A DNA stretch of 64,000 bases from Arion vulgaris (GCA_020796225.1 CM036753.1:68046365-68110364); one strand, 5' to 3'; positions 11,340 through 40,049 are shown, counted from the stretch's first letter. Numbers and translations: made by a program. Notes: generated from the sequence alone by a model not told the origin.

Positions 11340-12215
11340 TTTGCAGTCTTCCTTGTATCTATAGTATAATATAGCTCGAAAAATTGTTCATAACACTATG
11401 CCAGTTTCTCATTGCAGTTTCTGCTAAGGTAGCAAAGTTCTGCTCAGGACAAGCTATTGGACAATGGTGATATATGTATTTTAATTTTTCAGCAATTATT
11501 GATCGCTGCATTGTTTTCACCTCATCAATCAAAGTATGGTAGCAACAACAAAATAGATTATGAGTATGCATACAAATATTGACAGTCAAGAACATAACAG
11601 TGCCATTGATGGAAAAATATCATATTTGTGAATTGCATAAGAATTTTAACAGATATTTATTCAGAATATCAGGTCATCTACATGGGCTGACCAAGATTCT
11701 ATTTCATATTCAAGTGGTGGTTTTATTAACATGTTACATCACTGCAGTCTGGCTAAGTTAGTAGGAATCGAAGAGAATAGCAAACTCAATCCCACAATAT
11801 GCTGGAAACAAAAGAGTCAAACCATAATGTGCAGATATAGCAACCTTAGTATAAACCGTGATCAATCATAATAAATGCTCTCCTCAGGATGATTAAAGAA
11901 GAATGTTTATTAATGTTTCTTGAACTAATATCAGGGACATTTTAGGTGCCAGATGCACCTTGACTTCAATATAGAAAATTTATTTAGACAAATTTACCTT
12001 TAACATCGAAGCTAATTGAAACAGAAGTGCTTAATCTTATCAAAATGAAGGTGCAACATAAGACAGCACTAAAAAAAAAAAAAAATAAGGACGTAAATCT
12101 TGTTCCATCACGCTGTTATCATTTTGTTCTTCTTTTTGTATTGTCAATATAAAGAGGTCCAAGCTGCCAGGGCACACAGGCATAAAGGGTAATGAATGTG
12201 TCAATAAGCTTGCTG
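11340..12215. other. No gene seen
   Basis: The open frames here are short and lack domains. At 11410-11480 a piece ('gctaaggtagcaaagttctgctcaggac') resembles LINE tails near 27440 and 46570. Confidence 0.4.
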
Positions 12216-12219
12216 GTAT

Positions 12220-12450
12220 CTTCTTCTTCGAACGCTCCATATCGACCACTTGTTAAACCACTCTTTGTGATTTGTATGTGATCTGAGCCTAAGAGCAATT
12301 GCACGTTGTGCCAGTTATGCATTTACAAGTAGGCCAGCACATCAGATTTCTGCTACACATTTTATTTACTAGGGTAGCTTCCCTAGGCCTCTACTTCAGT
12401 CACCTCTTACAACATGCCTTGTAGTTGCCATGTTACTATTCTTTGCTCCC
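12220..12450 (-). mobile_element. SINE family B, minus orientation
   Basis: Nearly full-length: a cttcttcttcg tail complement at the left, the core 'gtaagaggtgact' on the minus strand and 'gggagcaaagaatag' at the right end. Confidence 0.85.
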
Positions 12451-12540
12451 CTTGTGAGCCCCAGAAACACACGGACGGGCTTGCATGTATGGATGCTGTA
12501 GAGAATTTGAAGTAATTATTTCATTGCTTGTGTGCTTAAC

Positions 12541-12608
12541 CATACAAATGAACTGCCTGTGTGTTTAGCCACACAAATGAACTGCCTGTGTGGTTAGCCA
12601 CACAAATG
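12541..12608 (+). repeat. Short tandem direct repeat, about 31 bp, 2-3 copies
   Basis: The block 'cacaaatgaactgcctgtgtg.ttagcca' is repeated head to tail. The last partial copy forms the left target-site duplication of the adjacent SINE D. Confidence 0.7.
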
Positions 12609-12929
12609 GGGGACTGCCTAGAGTAGTTGATAGTAGCTCGGCCTGCTAGCTGTGAGACGCCTCATAGCTCGGGTTCGAACCTACTGTCCGGCATTTGTTC
12701 GAGTCCCTGGTCTTACTCAGGACGATAACGTGAGTACCTCTGAAGTCGGAGAAAATCTGCCTGTATGGCGAGGGAATACTAATTACGAGTACATTGAGCA
12801 CACGGCTGCCAGTGTAAAGTAATTTACAATGTGCACGCTGCTGCCATTGTCAGAAATTGAAAAAACGAATTTTCACGCAAAAATCAGTTTCAGAGATGAA
12901 ACTGCCTCGAGTTGAAAGCGGACGAAGAA
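12609..12929 (+). mobile_element. SINE family D with 12-bp target-site duplication
   Basis: Flanked by GCCACACAAATG at 12597-12608 and 12930-12941. The head has an RNA polymerase III B box GGGTTCGAACC at 12671-12681. The body includes 'aagtcggagaaaatctgcctgtatggcgagg' and ends 'gacgaagaag'. A second long copy in reverse orientation lies at 29082-29411. Confidence 0.88.
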
Positions 12930-13304
12930 GCCACACAAATGAATTAGGCTAGACTATCGTATCACTTTTTTTTTCTTGTTTGAACAATAAAAAGAATGTG
13001 TTGATAGATTTATGGTGTATTATGATTGATCTCAGCTAAAGTCTGTACACTTTTTTATTTATCTAAAGCAGACCTGATCAAACAAAAACAAGACTTTTTT
13101 AAAGCATACACAAAAAGTAATATATATTTTAAAACTGCTGCATATCGCATGAATATAGGAAAATCATCCATAGAAAATGACATGTTTTGTTTTCCAATAT
13201 GGAACAAGAAAATGTTCTTATTCTGATGTATTTTAGCATCAAAATAATAATGCACGTAATAATTAATATAAATAGCAGATACAAGAAACATTTCATAATC
13301 TATG

Positions 13305-13330
13305 CTAGACATATATATATATATATATTC
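13305..13330. repeat. Short TA microsatellite
   Basis: About eight TA units directly beside a LINE 3' end. Confidence 0.8.
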
Positions 13331-13580
13331 CTCTTTACGGTTATACGTTACATAGGGCCTGTAAGTAATTTCTCCATACTGCTCTGTCCTGGGAAACTCA
13401 ATCTATTCTCAGTCTCGCTCAATCTCTTCCATGGAACTGAGTCCGATATTTCTTGCCTCTCTCAGCAAAGTTTGTTTCGGGTTTCCTAGGGCATCCTCTA
13501 TTTCTTGAACCCTTTGTTTCCCACTTCAATGCCTGCTTTGGTATTCTTTGTTCATTTCTTCTCCAGGTATGCTAAACATG
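13330..13580 (-). mobile_element. LINE 3' fragment (MNIKWNEF family)
   Basis: Reverse complement of 'cctctttacggttatacgttacatagggcctgtaagtaat', the hallmark 3' end of this LINE (compare 54680-54720), followed by degraded C-terminal coding. Confidence 0.75.
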
Positions 13581-13584
13581 ATAA

Positions 13585-13945
13585 TGTTCCCAAAAATCCA
13601 TAAATAATTAGGTAATATTAATTTGTAATAGGTGGACAATGAACAAAAACAGAATCAAGGCCTTTGAGATGTGGATATAAAGAATAGTAGAGAGAATATC
13701 ATGGTAGTTGAGAAAACCTAATTAAAAAATGCTACAACAATTATTAGTGAACTGAGAATTACTCAAAGAAATTAAAGTTAAACAAAAATGATAATTCAGT
13801 CATGCTAAATGAAATAACACATTGTTGAAGATCATATTGAAGTGAAAAGTTGAGGGGAAGACAGTGATATAATTGAAAAGGAGCACCAAGACGTGAACAG
13901 GTAGCAAGCTGTCAGAGTGTATCATTAAGGCAAGTAGAAGAATTT
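13585..13945. other. No gene seen
   Basis: AT-rich, with stops in all frames. Confidence 0.45.
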
Positions 13946-13946
13946 T

Positions 13947-14278
13947 TCAGAGATTCTAATCCCGTAAGATCAACATTCTGAAGTCAGAGCCTCAGAGATT
14001 CTAATCTAGTAAGATTAACATTCTGAAATCTGAGCCTCAGAGATTCCAATCCAGTAACATCAACTCTGAAGTCAGAGATTTCAACCCAGTAAGATCAACA
14101 CTCTGAAGTCAGAGATTCCAACCCAGTAAGACCAACATTCTGAAGTCTGAGCGTCAGAGATTCCAACACAGTAAGATCAACACTCTGAAGTCAGAGATTC
14201 CAACCCAGTAAGATCAACACTCTGAAGTCTGAACCTCAGAGATTCCAACCAAGTAAGATCAACACTCTGAAGTTAGAG
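13947..14278 (+). repeat. Minisatellite of two alternating unit lengths
   Basis: About eight imperfect units built on 'agattccaacccagtaagat' plus 'caacactctgaagtc'. Short units are about 40 bp. Longer units add about 10 bp ('tgagcctcag'). Confidence 0.85.
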
Positions 14279-14295
14279 GGGAAACCAGTGCCAGT

Positions 14296-14529
14296 TCAAT
14301 GAGACTGTCCTGGTTGACTCATAGTTCTGGTAATGCCAACAAAGTATATGTTATCAAGTGTACATTTGATTTCCTTCTCTTGTGCGTTCGATGAAATGTT
14401 TCCCCATATTCCGCCTTTTGTATTAAAATCTCCACACACAATGATATTATATTTATGAAATGTAATTTTAATAAAATACTGCCATCTCTGAGAGTTCACT
14501 TTTGCATTACAGGCACAAACATTGATCAA
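14296..14529 (-). mobile_element. LINE endonuclease fragment (APE-like)
   Basis: A 77-codon minus frame contains NIIVCGDFNTKGGIWGN, the GDFN motif of the exonuclease-endonuclease-phosphatase domain that nicks target DNA in LINEs. No RT follows directly. Confidence 0.7.
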
Positions 14530-14534
14530 AATAA

Positions 14535-15050
14535 ACTTTTCTCAGAAGTCCAGTCTCAGAAACCCAGTCATGCATGACTGCCTGCCATTTTGATATTAAA
14601 TGGTCATATTTATATAATGATCTATTTACAATTTCATCTCTCTTTGGTTTCCAATGTCAAAATGTTTGTCTGCATGTCAACAGTGGATCATTGCACGATC
14701 TTTCTTAGGAAACAAAACTGGAAAAAGGGAATAATGAGAAATAATAAAAGGATACAATTTCATTATTAAAAATAAGAGGTATAAGCATATTTGCATCACA
14801 ATGCTCCTGACAAGATTAATATTCTTCTAGCAAGATTCTGTTACATAGATAAGCCAAGCCATACGTTAGCAAAGCCCTTTATGTCTAGTTAAATACTAGA
14901 CATTACTGTATATACACCTGGAATTAGTGACATACTGAGACTCACCTCTGCTGTATAAGAACACCACCACCAACTCCTTCAAGTCAAATAAAACAAACAT
15001 TACCATTCTATCATGTTCATTATCTTGTGATACTGGGACAGTTTATAGCA
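14535..15050. other. No gene seen
   Basis: AT-rich with stops in all frames. Confidence 0.4.
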
Positions 15051-15054
15051 GACA

Positions 15055-15360
15055 TGTTGGAGAATTAAACCCCTTCAACACAAGCTGCCTCAGCAGACTG
15101 TTCAGAAATAAGTGGCAGGACAAAGAACCAGATACCAAAGTCCTCATGAGGGCGTAAATTACAGACATTCATAAGCTGGTGCAGAGAGCACAAGTGATTT
15201 TGGTCCGACACATTATGAGCATATCTAATAACCGCATTTCAATACAACTGTTGTACAGCAAGCTTAGCAAGGGCAAAAAGAACACCAGGAGGATAAAATA
15301 AATCCTTCAAAGACTATCTAAAGGCATCACTAAAAATATTTGATATAGACTTCGATGGAC
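15055..15360 (+). mobile_element. LINE C-terminal fragment, degraded
   Basis: The plus strand reads RNKWQDKEPDTKVLMRA and then a broken region matching ARKLNHF...INWQDKIPDSEVLTRA of the LINE at 49100-49210, with stops. Confidence 0.65.
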
Positions 15361-15364
15361 AGCT

Positions 15365-15850
15365 ATTATCACTATATAGACCCATGAAATTAGTGACATA
15401 CAGAGACTTGTATATGCTATATGGGCGCACCTGCATATACCTCCCCATTTGCACAAGATAAATGACAAACCTTCCCCTCTATGACAAGAGTACGCCTGAC
15501 CATTGTTACTATTCCATCCCTGTGCGATATCTAGCGCATCATAGATGTCTATTTGTGTAGTGTATGAGCTGGAGAAACCAGCGAGGGCCAGTATGAAAGA
15601 AATAAAACTGTTTCACACATGATCCATATACTCAACTGAGTGGACCTGGACAGAGACCTGTGTGGCAGCTCTGTCACACAGTGACAAACAAACAATTTAT
15701 GTAAACAGGTTATAGATATGACAGTCAATATGATCTGAAAAAAAAAGGTATTTACAAATAAACAATATAATAGAAAGAGATACACAAAACTGCTTTAGCT
15801 TAGTATAGCAAAACATTTCCTCCAATTCACACTAATAAAATGAGTGCTTA
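15365..15850. other. 3' flank of the minus-strand PY-motif gene
   Basis: This lies downstream of the stop codon at 15854. It presumably includes 3' UTR. The minus-strand hexamer AATAAA candidate (reading 'tttatt') is not clearly placed, so no poly-A site is called. Confidence 0.35.
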
Positions 15851-15853
15851 TTA

Positions 15854-32383
<16,530 letters not shown>

Positions 32384-32389
32384 GGTGGT

Positions 32390-33615
32390 GTCTAAGCGAT
32401 TGATCAGATCTAATGTTAAATTCATGGAAATAGTTCAAAATACCCAACTTCCACTATTTTTATATAAACAGTTACAGATATGTATGAATAAGCCTGTTGT
32501 TTGTACCAAGACTACAATACTTGTACAAGGATACAAGCTTATGAAGAGATCAATTCTGATGTTAAACCTAAACCTAAGCTTCCATGAAACGCAATCCAGC
32601 TATTGATTAAAGATACACTGTCAGAACAATAATTGTTCACTTTGCACAAGTCTGCAGCATGGCTTTTTAAAAAGTGGTGGCACCAAAAAAAATCAACAAA
32701 TAATCACTCTTTTAAAGATTTTTTGTGTAAAGAGCAAAGTATGTGCGCATGTGCATGCCTATAAACAGTTACCTGTTGATCTGAGCATACCATGACTGGA
32801 TGAAAATCAATAATAACGCTGACAGCATAAAAAATTACAATTTTGCTACTAATTAAAGTATAGGATTTTAAAAATCAAATTTATTCACAAAATGGATGCT
32901 TGATCTTATAATTGTGGTGCAGTCAAGTAAGTATCTACCGATTTCAGACACAGTTAATATTTCACAAGAGAACAGCATTGCAGCCATTACAAAACAGAAA
33001 TATAAAATAGTTAAACCAGGAAAATGTGCAATAAAAAGTTACTTTATTATCATGAAATATTCATGTTTAAAAAGTCAGATATTAATTTACTATCTTACAC
33101 ATGAAGACATTTTTCTTTATCTGAAATTACGAATGAAAATGATACATTGTACATGTTTTTCCATTTGTTTAACAAGAATAATTATTTGATATTTGGAGTA
33201 TTAGGATATACAAAAATTAGTATTACATGGTTAGTGGCCAGATCTATCAGTCTTGTTAAAACTATTCTTCTAGTAACTACAGAAAAGGAGATAGAAGAAG
33301 AAATGGAATGACAACACTAAAGAGTGGATAGGTCACAGTACAAATAATGTTCAGAAGAAAGTTCATAACGCACAAACTTGGCAGAAGCTGACACAGAGAT
33401 GTTTGCATTCGTTGTTATCCACTCTTTGTGATCTGTGTGGTTTGCACAGAGAGCATATGTTGCACCGCCATTAGGCTGGCACCTACAGCATTTAGGATAG
33501 GGCACATCTTAATTTTGACCAAAGTGTGTCCAAAAGAACACAAATATGTACAGATGGGTAACTAAGATTTTGCAGACAGAAAGACCGTCTGCGTTGGCCC
33601 TCAATGAATTTAGGC
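32390..33615. other. Upstream region of the PY-motif gene, no gene seen
   Basis: AT-rich. It should contain the 5' UTR and promoter of the minus-strand gene but no motif stands out. 33360-33540 vaguely resembles SINE B ('ccactctttgtgatctgtgtgg'). Confidence 0.35.
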
Positions 33616-33724
33616 GTAGTCTGCTACGGTGCATCTGACAGATTTTTGCGTGAAGTTCTGCTTTCCTTATTATCAGTGTCCCCTAAGACTTCTCCGACAT
33701 CAGAGGTAAGAAAGATCTCATTTT

Positions 33725-34185
33725 AAAAAAATCACATCTGAAGTTATACAGTAGCATGGTATCAGATCTGATTGGTCTTAAGGAGACCATCAGAACTGAC
33801 TCATACCAACATAGAGGTCCTTCTCATCAGAACTTTCCAGGACATCTGTGTTACGAGATGAAAAAAAAGATAGAAAGATATGCACATGCAATCAAACATA
33901 TTTGCTTCTGATCCTTCCTTCTATTCGCTTAAAATATTGTCTATATATTCAATGTTGTCTCTTGTATAGACTTCATAGCTTTTTCTAGTTCCCACAGAGG
34001 TCTGTGCAGTTTTATTTTCAGTGTTGATTCACTAGGCCAGCGGTGTTGCTGATAGCAAAGTTGACAACACTCTATGCTAAGGACCATGGAAACTCCTAGT
34101 TTTGAAACCAGCTTGGCTAAATGTTCTTGGTGTGCACATGGTATATTGTTGGACTACTGATAGTCATGATTTTGAGATCAAAATT
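33725..34185. other. No gene seen
   Basis: AT-rich. A tRNA-like stretch at about 34045-34120 ('ttttgaaaccagc') is too weak to call. Confidence 0.35.
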
Positions 34186-34197
34186 ACAAGTTTATCT

Positions 34198-34450
34198 CGC
34201 CCGAGTGATTACCAGGGCTCAAATTTGGGGTGTAAAGAATAGAACCACTGTTACCTGCCATGCATGTCGTAAGAGGCGACTAATGAGGTTTTGCTGAAAT
34301 CGGATGCATGTGTCCTAAACATGTACAAGTCTATGTGTTTAGGGCCTACCAAACCAATGTGCAACGTATACACGTTCTTGGCAAAGATCAAACATATCAC
34401 AAAGAGTGATTAAAATTGGTCATAAAGAATAAACGCAAAGAAGAAGAAGA
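34198..34450 (+). mobile_element. SINE family A with target-site duplication
   Basis: It starts 'cgcccgagtgattaccaggg', has the core 'cgtaagaggcgactaatgagg' and 'ggctgaaatcggatgcatg', and ends (GAA)n. CA(A/G)GTTTATCT flanks it at 34187-34197 and 34451-34461. Other copies: 42956-43205, 53278-53529, and a 3' piece at 37190-37335. Confidence 0.88.
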
Positions 34451-34599
34451 CAGGTTTATCTGAAGTCGTAGTAAGGCTTGCCTGAATGCGAGGGGCACTG
34501 GTGATAAGGAAAGCAGGCATTAACGCAAATACTAGTCGCCATATTAGGTGCAAGAGAGAGGAAGGGCTGGGAGAAGTTTGTTGAGCACCTCTGCTCCGT

Positions 34600-35115
34600 T
34601 GGGAGTTGAAAGGTGAATAAGTTTTTATTGTAAGGTTATAATTAATGTATTTAGATGTCAGCTCCAATTATGTTAACAACCATGAACGTTATTATTTAAT
34701 TTAATTATAATTAACTGAACATACTGTTGTTTTAATCCAATAATTAGAACAACATTAGCACTGTCTTGTGATAAATATTCATAATTGCTGCATACCACAT
34801 CTGTTCTACATCAAAATTCCAATTTTAATTCTTATGTATTATCATGTCACTGATGTCAATATTAATGATTTCCTCTCACACACATATGTTACGCAGGTCT
34901 CTGAGCGCAATTATGGATCTCAACAACTTCTTATGTGTAATGCTATTAACAGATTTAAGTGTTGACTTTCTGTTATACAATAAGGTTATCTGGTCCTGTA
35001 TATTCTCCCTTTGTCATCTTTTGTCCCCCAAAAAAATAGTTTCTAAACACGGAAGATTTACACAAGACCCATCATTTTTATGGTTAACATAGAAGACAAA
35101 GTGCTATCTGAAAAA
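34600..35115. other. No gene seen
   Basis: Overlapping short open frames at 34768-35092 lack domains. Confidence 0.4.
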
Positions 35116-35119
35116 TGAA

Positions 35120-35345
35120 AATCGTGACATATTCTTTACAGCATCTCGCTATCAACTGCGGGTAACGAGTTGATTTTTTAGGCCCCATTTATACATTCAG
35201 TAGTTTGTCATTGCTTTCAAAGCGGTTAGGTTTATATTTGCAGTACGTAAAAGTCAAGGGACGAATTATCTTACAAACTGCCCACCGCAGAGTTTGAACC
35301 AGGTACTCTTAGATTGTGATCGAACTCCCTCCAGCTAAAGCACAG
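35120..35345 (-). mobile_element. SINE family E, minus orientation
   Basis: Contains the reverse of 'tacctggttcaaactctgcggtgggcagtttgta' (B box) and the 'atctcgctatcaactgcgg' end, matching 51950-52195. Confidence 0.75.
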
Positions 35346-35474
35346 CCGACCACCAGGCGCTATCTACACAACAACAACAAAATTAATTCTATTATAATTC
35401 AAGTTTGCTCTCAGATACCGAGACAATTGAGCACAAATTATTATTCGGTTAGCCTACAATTTATGTCGGACGGA

Positions 35475-35600
35475 TTAGTGTAATGCATAAGCGTTCGTCT
35501 ATAGACTCGGACACAGAGGGTTGTGGGTTCAATCTCACACTCAACATGTGAGGAAAGGAATTGGCTCTCCTACATCCTGCCCACTAGAAATGTGTAGTGA
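35475..35600 (+). mobile_element. tRNA-related SINE head
   Basis: 'tagtgtaatgcataagcgttcgtc' (A-box-like) and GGGTTCAATCTCACAC (B-box-like at about 35526). It ends near TTCTTCTTCT. Family not placed. Confidence 0.5.
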
Positions 35601-35612
35601 ATTCTTCTTCTT

Positions 35613-35897
35613 CTACTTAAAAAGTTTACAGATATTGATTTGTATCCTTCTAAAGTAGTTAATGGTCAACAGGACTCCATGTACATCTCCATATAGCTCG
35701 TCTTGGACTGACTTGGGGATTGGCCTTGTGTTTTCTCTGTGTTCAATATATGTTGGGCATTCTTGCAGTATGTGTGCATCTGTCAACTTGCTGGTGCCAC
35801 ATGTGCATATGTCAGAAGAGCCTATTTTATACTTGTTAAACAGATGGTACCTCAGCATATTATGTCCTGTTCGTAGCTGAAATAGAAGTGACTTCAT
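35613..35897 (-). mobile_element. LINE C-terminal fragment
   Basis: The minus frame reads LFQLRTGHNMLRYHLFNKYK, CTCGTSKLTDAHILQECPTY and LYGDVHGVLLTINYFRR: the cysteine/histidine knuckle region after RNase H. No upstream RT. Confidence 0.78.
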
Positions 35898-35984
35898 ACC
35901 CTAAGGTCTGAATAGGCTAAAGGAAATTAAATATCCTACAATTTAGAGCCACCTTTCTTCACTAAAAGCTCACTCATCCAAAAT

Positions 35985-36410
35985 TTAGAAAAACTTAGTT
36001 CATTGTTCATTTGAGGATCATCTTCATCGCACATTGGACATGTCCATAATTGCTTCGATCTCCTCCCAAGCAAGTATCTCAGCGTGTTTAAGCTAACAAC
36101 TCCCATTCTGTGTTGATTGATGTATCTACTGGGTTTTTCTCTCATGGTTTTCCAGTCTTGTCGCACCTATCAGTATGCACAACTTGCGCAATAGATATAG
36201 AGAATATCCTTTATCTTCATCGTTGAAATCTTCAGAGCGTATGTTTACTCTGAGACCGTTGATTATGTTGCTTCTGTCCATAGAAGATCCATTCTCAGTT
36301 GTAGCATTGCTCGCCGGTGCATCTGCTCTCTCATTGCCCTTCACCCCAGTGTGACCCGGGACAAAGATGAAGGTAAGTATCCGGATTGTCAAGTTTTGTA
36401 TTAATTGCAT
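35985..36410 (-). mobile_element. LINE RNase H tail fragment (copy 3)
   Basis: The minus strand reads FIFVPGHTGVKGNERADAPA, SNIINGLRVNIRSEDFND and NQHRMGVVSLNTLRYLLGRR, then LWTCPMCDEDDPQ. Broken by one frameshift near 36130. Confidence 0.82.
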
Positions 36411-36638
36411 CCACTGCCTTCATACATAACCGGCCTTGATCTTCTGTATCATGCTCATAGAAAAACTAAGTAAAATAGCACACATCAAAATATCAAATCT
36501 GTGCACTAACAAATATTTGATAGTACAAGCTGTACAGACATATAAAAAACATTAGGAGATATTTCTTAATCCAAGAAACCTGTATATAGATGAAGATTCA
36601 TATGAAAAGGAAACATGCAACGTAATCATGTTTAATCC

Positions 36639-36869
36639 TTCTTCTTCGAACGCTCCCTATCGACCACTTGTTAACAACACTTTGTGAACTGTATGTGATT
36701 CGAGCCTAAGAGCGATTGTATGCTGTGCCAGTTATGCGCCTACAAGTAGGACATCACATCCGATTTCTATGATGGTTTTTTTCATTTACTAGGGTAGCTT
36801 CCCTAGGCTCCTACCTCAGTTGCCTCTTACAACATGCATTGTAGATCGCTGCTTGCTATTTTTGCTCCC
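36639..36869 (-). mobile_element. SINE family B, minus orientation
   Basis: CTTCTTCTTCG tail complement at the left, 'cctacaagtaggacatcaca' mid-way and 'tttttgctccc' at the right. Confidence 0.85.
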
Positions 36870-36889
36870 TTGTAGACCCTGCAAATACA

Positions 36890-37835
36890 GGTGATGTTTA
36901 ATACTACATTACAACACTTAAATAATTAAACAAGGTTCACAATCATCGTTTGTGTGACACGCCCATGTGTCCCTAATGGCTGAGAATGTTCTTAATCCGG
37001 AATGACCTCACATAGTCAGAGAGGGCACATAGTGTAGAATACTCTTAGGCGAAGATCATAAAGCCCAAATATATGGAGAAAAATGATCGTTAAAGAGCAA
37101 TGAATACACAAAGGAAGTGAAATTGTGGGGTAATGACTGTCAGTGAGACAGACTCAAAACATTTCCTGTTGACTAAAATTCGAAAGTCCTGTCCTACACG
37201 TGATGGTACCATAAAGAAGTAGGGGCCTAAGAACCGGAGTGCACCGTACAGTCGTTCTTGGCAAAGATCGATTATACATCACACTAAGAATGATCAAATT
37301 GGTCGTAAAGAATGAAAGCTAAGAAGAATAAGAGAGAAACAAAGTTTACAAACAAATAACAAAATGAAACAGTTACTATGTTTGTTATGTAAGGGATTAA
37401 AGTCTCTTTATTCCGAGTCATGTCTCTTTTAGCCTAAGGACAAGCTTTTGTTTGGTTATATCAGAGCATGTAGGACAACAAACATGAAAAAAAGAATGAA
37501 CTCGTTGCAGAGAATCCCAAGTAGTAATGACTGCTTGTAAGCTATTATGTTTATTGGTAGACTTAGTTTGACATTTACAAAAACATTAAAACAGATATCT
37601 GTAAATCATAAAAAATGTTAGATCTTGTAACTACAAATCAAAATATATCTCAGCTATTATCATCTTACTCCTCTTATATCTTTTCAGTGAAAAGTTGAAG
37701 TATAGGGTTCCACTATGCACTTGTATTTAGAGGTGTTTCCTTGGTTTTCGTTTACTCTGTGTTCCACTGTCTATTTTAAGGCAATCAGCCAAAACTATTT
37801 GACCTGTTGCCTCTGGATGAATTCTGTTGTTACAC
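36890..37835. other. Mostly unrecognised; SINE A 3' piece at 37190-37335
   Basis: 37190-37335 matches the last 140 bases of SINE A ('ttcttggcaaagatc', 'ggtcgtaaagaatgaaagc'). The rest shows no feature. Confidence 0.5.
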
Positions 37836-37972
37836 CCACGTTGGATCCGAGTGTATTATTTCTGATTCACCATCAGTATGCATACTCTTCGATATCTGTT
37901 GGGGAGACTGAGCACCTATGGGTTTGCCCGGAGTGCAATGACGTCAGTTTAGTAACCAATAACCAATATTTC
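37836..37972 (+). mobile_element. LINE RNase H tail fragment (copy 4)
   Basis: The plus strand encodes HLWVCPECNDVSLVTNN. About 95 bp matches the reverse complement of 41836-41925 almost perfectly. Confidence 0.72.
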
Positions 37973-38329
37973 TGATTCTCTCTTGTCTTAATACATTGAG
38001 TATTCTCCTCAGGAATCTCATTACTATCATAAATTGTCTTTTGCTATCATCGCCATTGGTAACACAGGGTTGGGAAAAAGACTGTTATATCGTGCTTATT
38101 TTATGTATATTGACACGTATTTGTTGTTCAGTATTGGTCAACTGTGCCAAATAAATTGGTCTTCTTTGCTACATCTGTTTTTATTTCCTTTTGATTTGTC
38201 AGTTGATGTTATTCTACCCCAAAATGTATACACCATGTAAATTACATTAAAAATACATACACAAGAGTAATAATAACAAACCATTCAGTTCCCTCTGGAG
38301 CACAGGTTCTACACAAATATTCAACATTT

Positions 38330-38530
38330 GTCTATCTTACAACACCTTTTTTATGTCTTCTCAATCCCACACATATTCATAACCAGTTCTCTTCTCCATG
38401 TGTTTCTTAATCTCTCTATATTTTTCTTTCCCTGTTGGTTCCAGAACTAGATTCTCCATGCTATACTGTTTACTGTAGTCTTCTTATTGTATGTCCTATC
38501 CAAAGCCAGTGTCTTTTCTAAAGCTCTAGT
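38330..38530 (-). mobile_element. LINE 3' tail fragment
   Basis: The minus strand reads NKKTTVNSIAWRI, a shifted WFWNQQGKKNIERLRNTW and REELVMNM: the ...GKRKRGRPRNTWRR end of another LINE. Confidence 0.6.
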
Positions 38531-38569
38531 TTCAGTGGAGTGACCAGAAAAGAACAGCACAACAGGTAT

Positions 38570-38695
38570 ATGAGTAGGATCATCAATCAACATCAAACTG
38601 GTATGGTCAGTCGCTGGATGCTGTTGGGGATATTGCAAAGGAGATCGGAGCACATATGAACACGTCCGGAGTGCAATGAAGATATCTGAAACTTG
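38570..38695 (+). mobile_element. LINE RNase H tail fragment (copy 5)
   Basis: The plus strand reads NQHQTGMVSRWMLLGILQRR, SEHI and RPECNEDI with a stop. Confidence 0.6.
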
Positions 38696-39029
38696 TTTCA
38701 GTGGTGTTTGTTGGGTATTTTCCCCGAGTTCCATGTCCTCATTTGTTATACAAGATGAATACTTGTAGGATCAACACACATTACCTCTCCCCAAGTTTTA
38801 CCCATATGCCAAAAATTGCTAAATCAGCAAAATGTCAAGTTTCATGATGTAAAATTCAAAATGTGATGCCCTTTTCCACTATACCAAATAAGAACAATTC
38901 ATATAGCTTTGTTACATGGGGGATGTCAGCATTGTTACTTTCATTATTAAAGATGCTCTAAGGAACTTTGGAAAGTTAAACTCAGATATTTGGAAAATGC
39001 TTTCCACTAGAGAGAAAGATGACTCACTC

Positions 39030-39240
39030 TTGGGGGTCTCTGTGGCTAAGTTTTTGCCTTGCATTCCAAACGTCATAGGTTTGAATTTGGACTGCGTCGT
39101 TTACAAGTGCATAGTTTCCAGAAGCTCCTATGATTTTTTCAGGAGCTATGGAGTTCGTGCTTTGTGCAATATTCTCAGCAGGTGGTGTGCCATTTCTGCT
39201 GAGGGACCAAGCCATATAGGGTAAAACCCGGTGCAGTGAA
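39030..39240 (+). mobile_element. tRNA-related SINE-like repeat
   Basis: 'gtctctgtggctaagttttt' (A box) and ATAGGTTTGAATTTGGAC (B box, about 39076) sit at tRNA-like spacing. The body to 39240 has no second copy that I noticed. Confidence 0.45.
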
Positions 39241-39327
39241 GTCAATACTTCGGTTCCAGGATAGACAACTCATCCTGGGTGTGAAAAATAATGGCTCAGT
39301 CCCTCCTCTTCTACCATTGGTGTACAG

Positions 39328-39910
39328 ATGGTTGACCGCAAAACAGATCTGAATGAGCTCAAAGCGACCCTCCATGAACTAGCGCGCTCTCTCAAACGCA
39401 CTGTCATTCAGTGGATACCATCACACTGTAATTTAAGCGGACACGAAAAAGCTGACAAACTAGCTAAAGAAGGTGGACGACTACCTCAAACTGATCTTGC
39501 GGTCAGTTATGAAGAAGCCAGAACAACCATCAGCTGGAACTATAGAGACAAATGGACAAAAGATCATCCTCACCACAACAACAGTGATGGATACTATGGT
39601 CTGTCTCGTAGTGAACAAGTTGCCATACTTCGCCTCCTGCACGCCACAACAAGCTCCGCGCCCACATGTTTCACAAATTTAAAATTGACACAACTAACCT
39701 GTGCCCCTGCAAAAAGGCGTACATGACGGCAGAACATGTTCTGTAAGATTGTCAACTGATAGCAGGTATAAGAAAAGAAACCTGGCACCAAAACACAGAG
39801 CTGCGCGAGAAGCTGTACGGAGGAACGGAGTCCCTTAAAACACGGTAAAATTCATGAAAAAGTTGGTTCGGCAGTCTAGGCCGGATCGCGAGAGAGATGG
39901 TTGACCAGAG
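39328..39910 (+). mobile_element. LINE RNase H and C-terminal fragment
   Basis: A 132-codon frame reads VIQWIPSHCNLSGHEKADKL, AKEGGRLPQTDLAVSYEEAR, and the knuckle region at 39600-39750 (LRLLHATTSS, shifted CPCKKAYMTAEHVL). The end LREKLYGGTESL appears at 39800-39835. 5' parts are absent. Confidence 0.8.
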
Positions 39911-40049
39911 TTTTATATAATTATCCTGAGCTATTATGAGCTAAACATAAAACAGTCATTCAGATGAGGAAAACAGCCATTGAGATTACGACATTAGATT
40001 TGACATTTTTGGGCCATCACAAGGCTCCAAAGGCAGTAGTCAAAAATGT

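Noticed and set aside
32896..33189. 97-codon plus-strand frame
   Set aside because: AT-rich low-complexity translation with no start context or domain.
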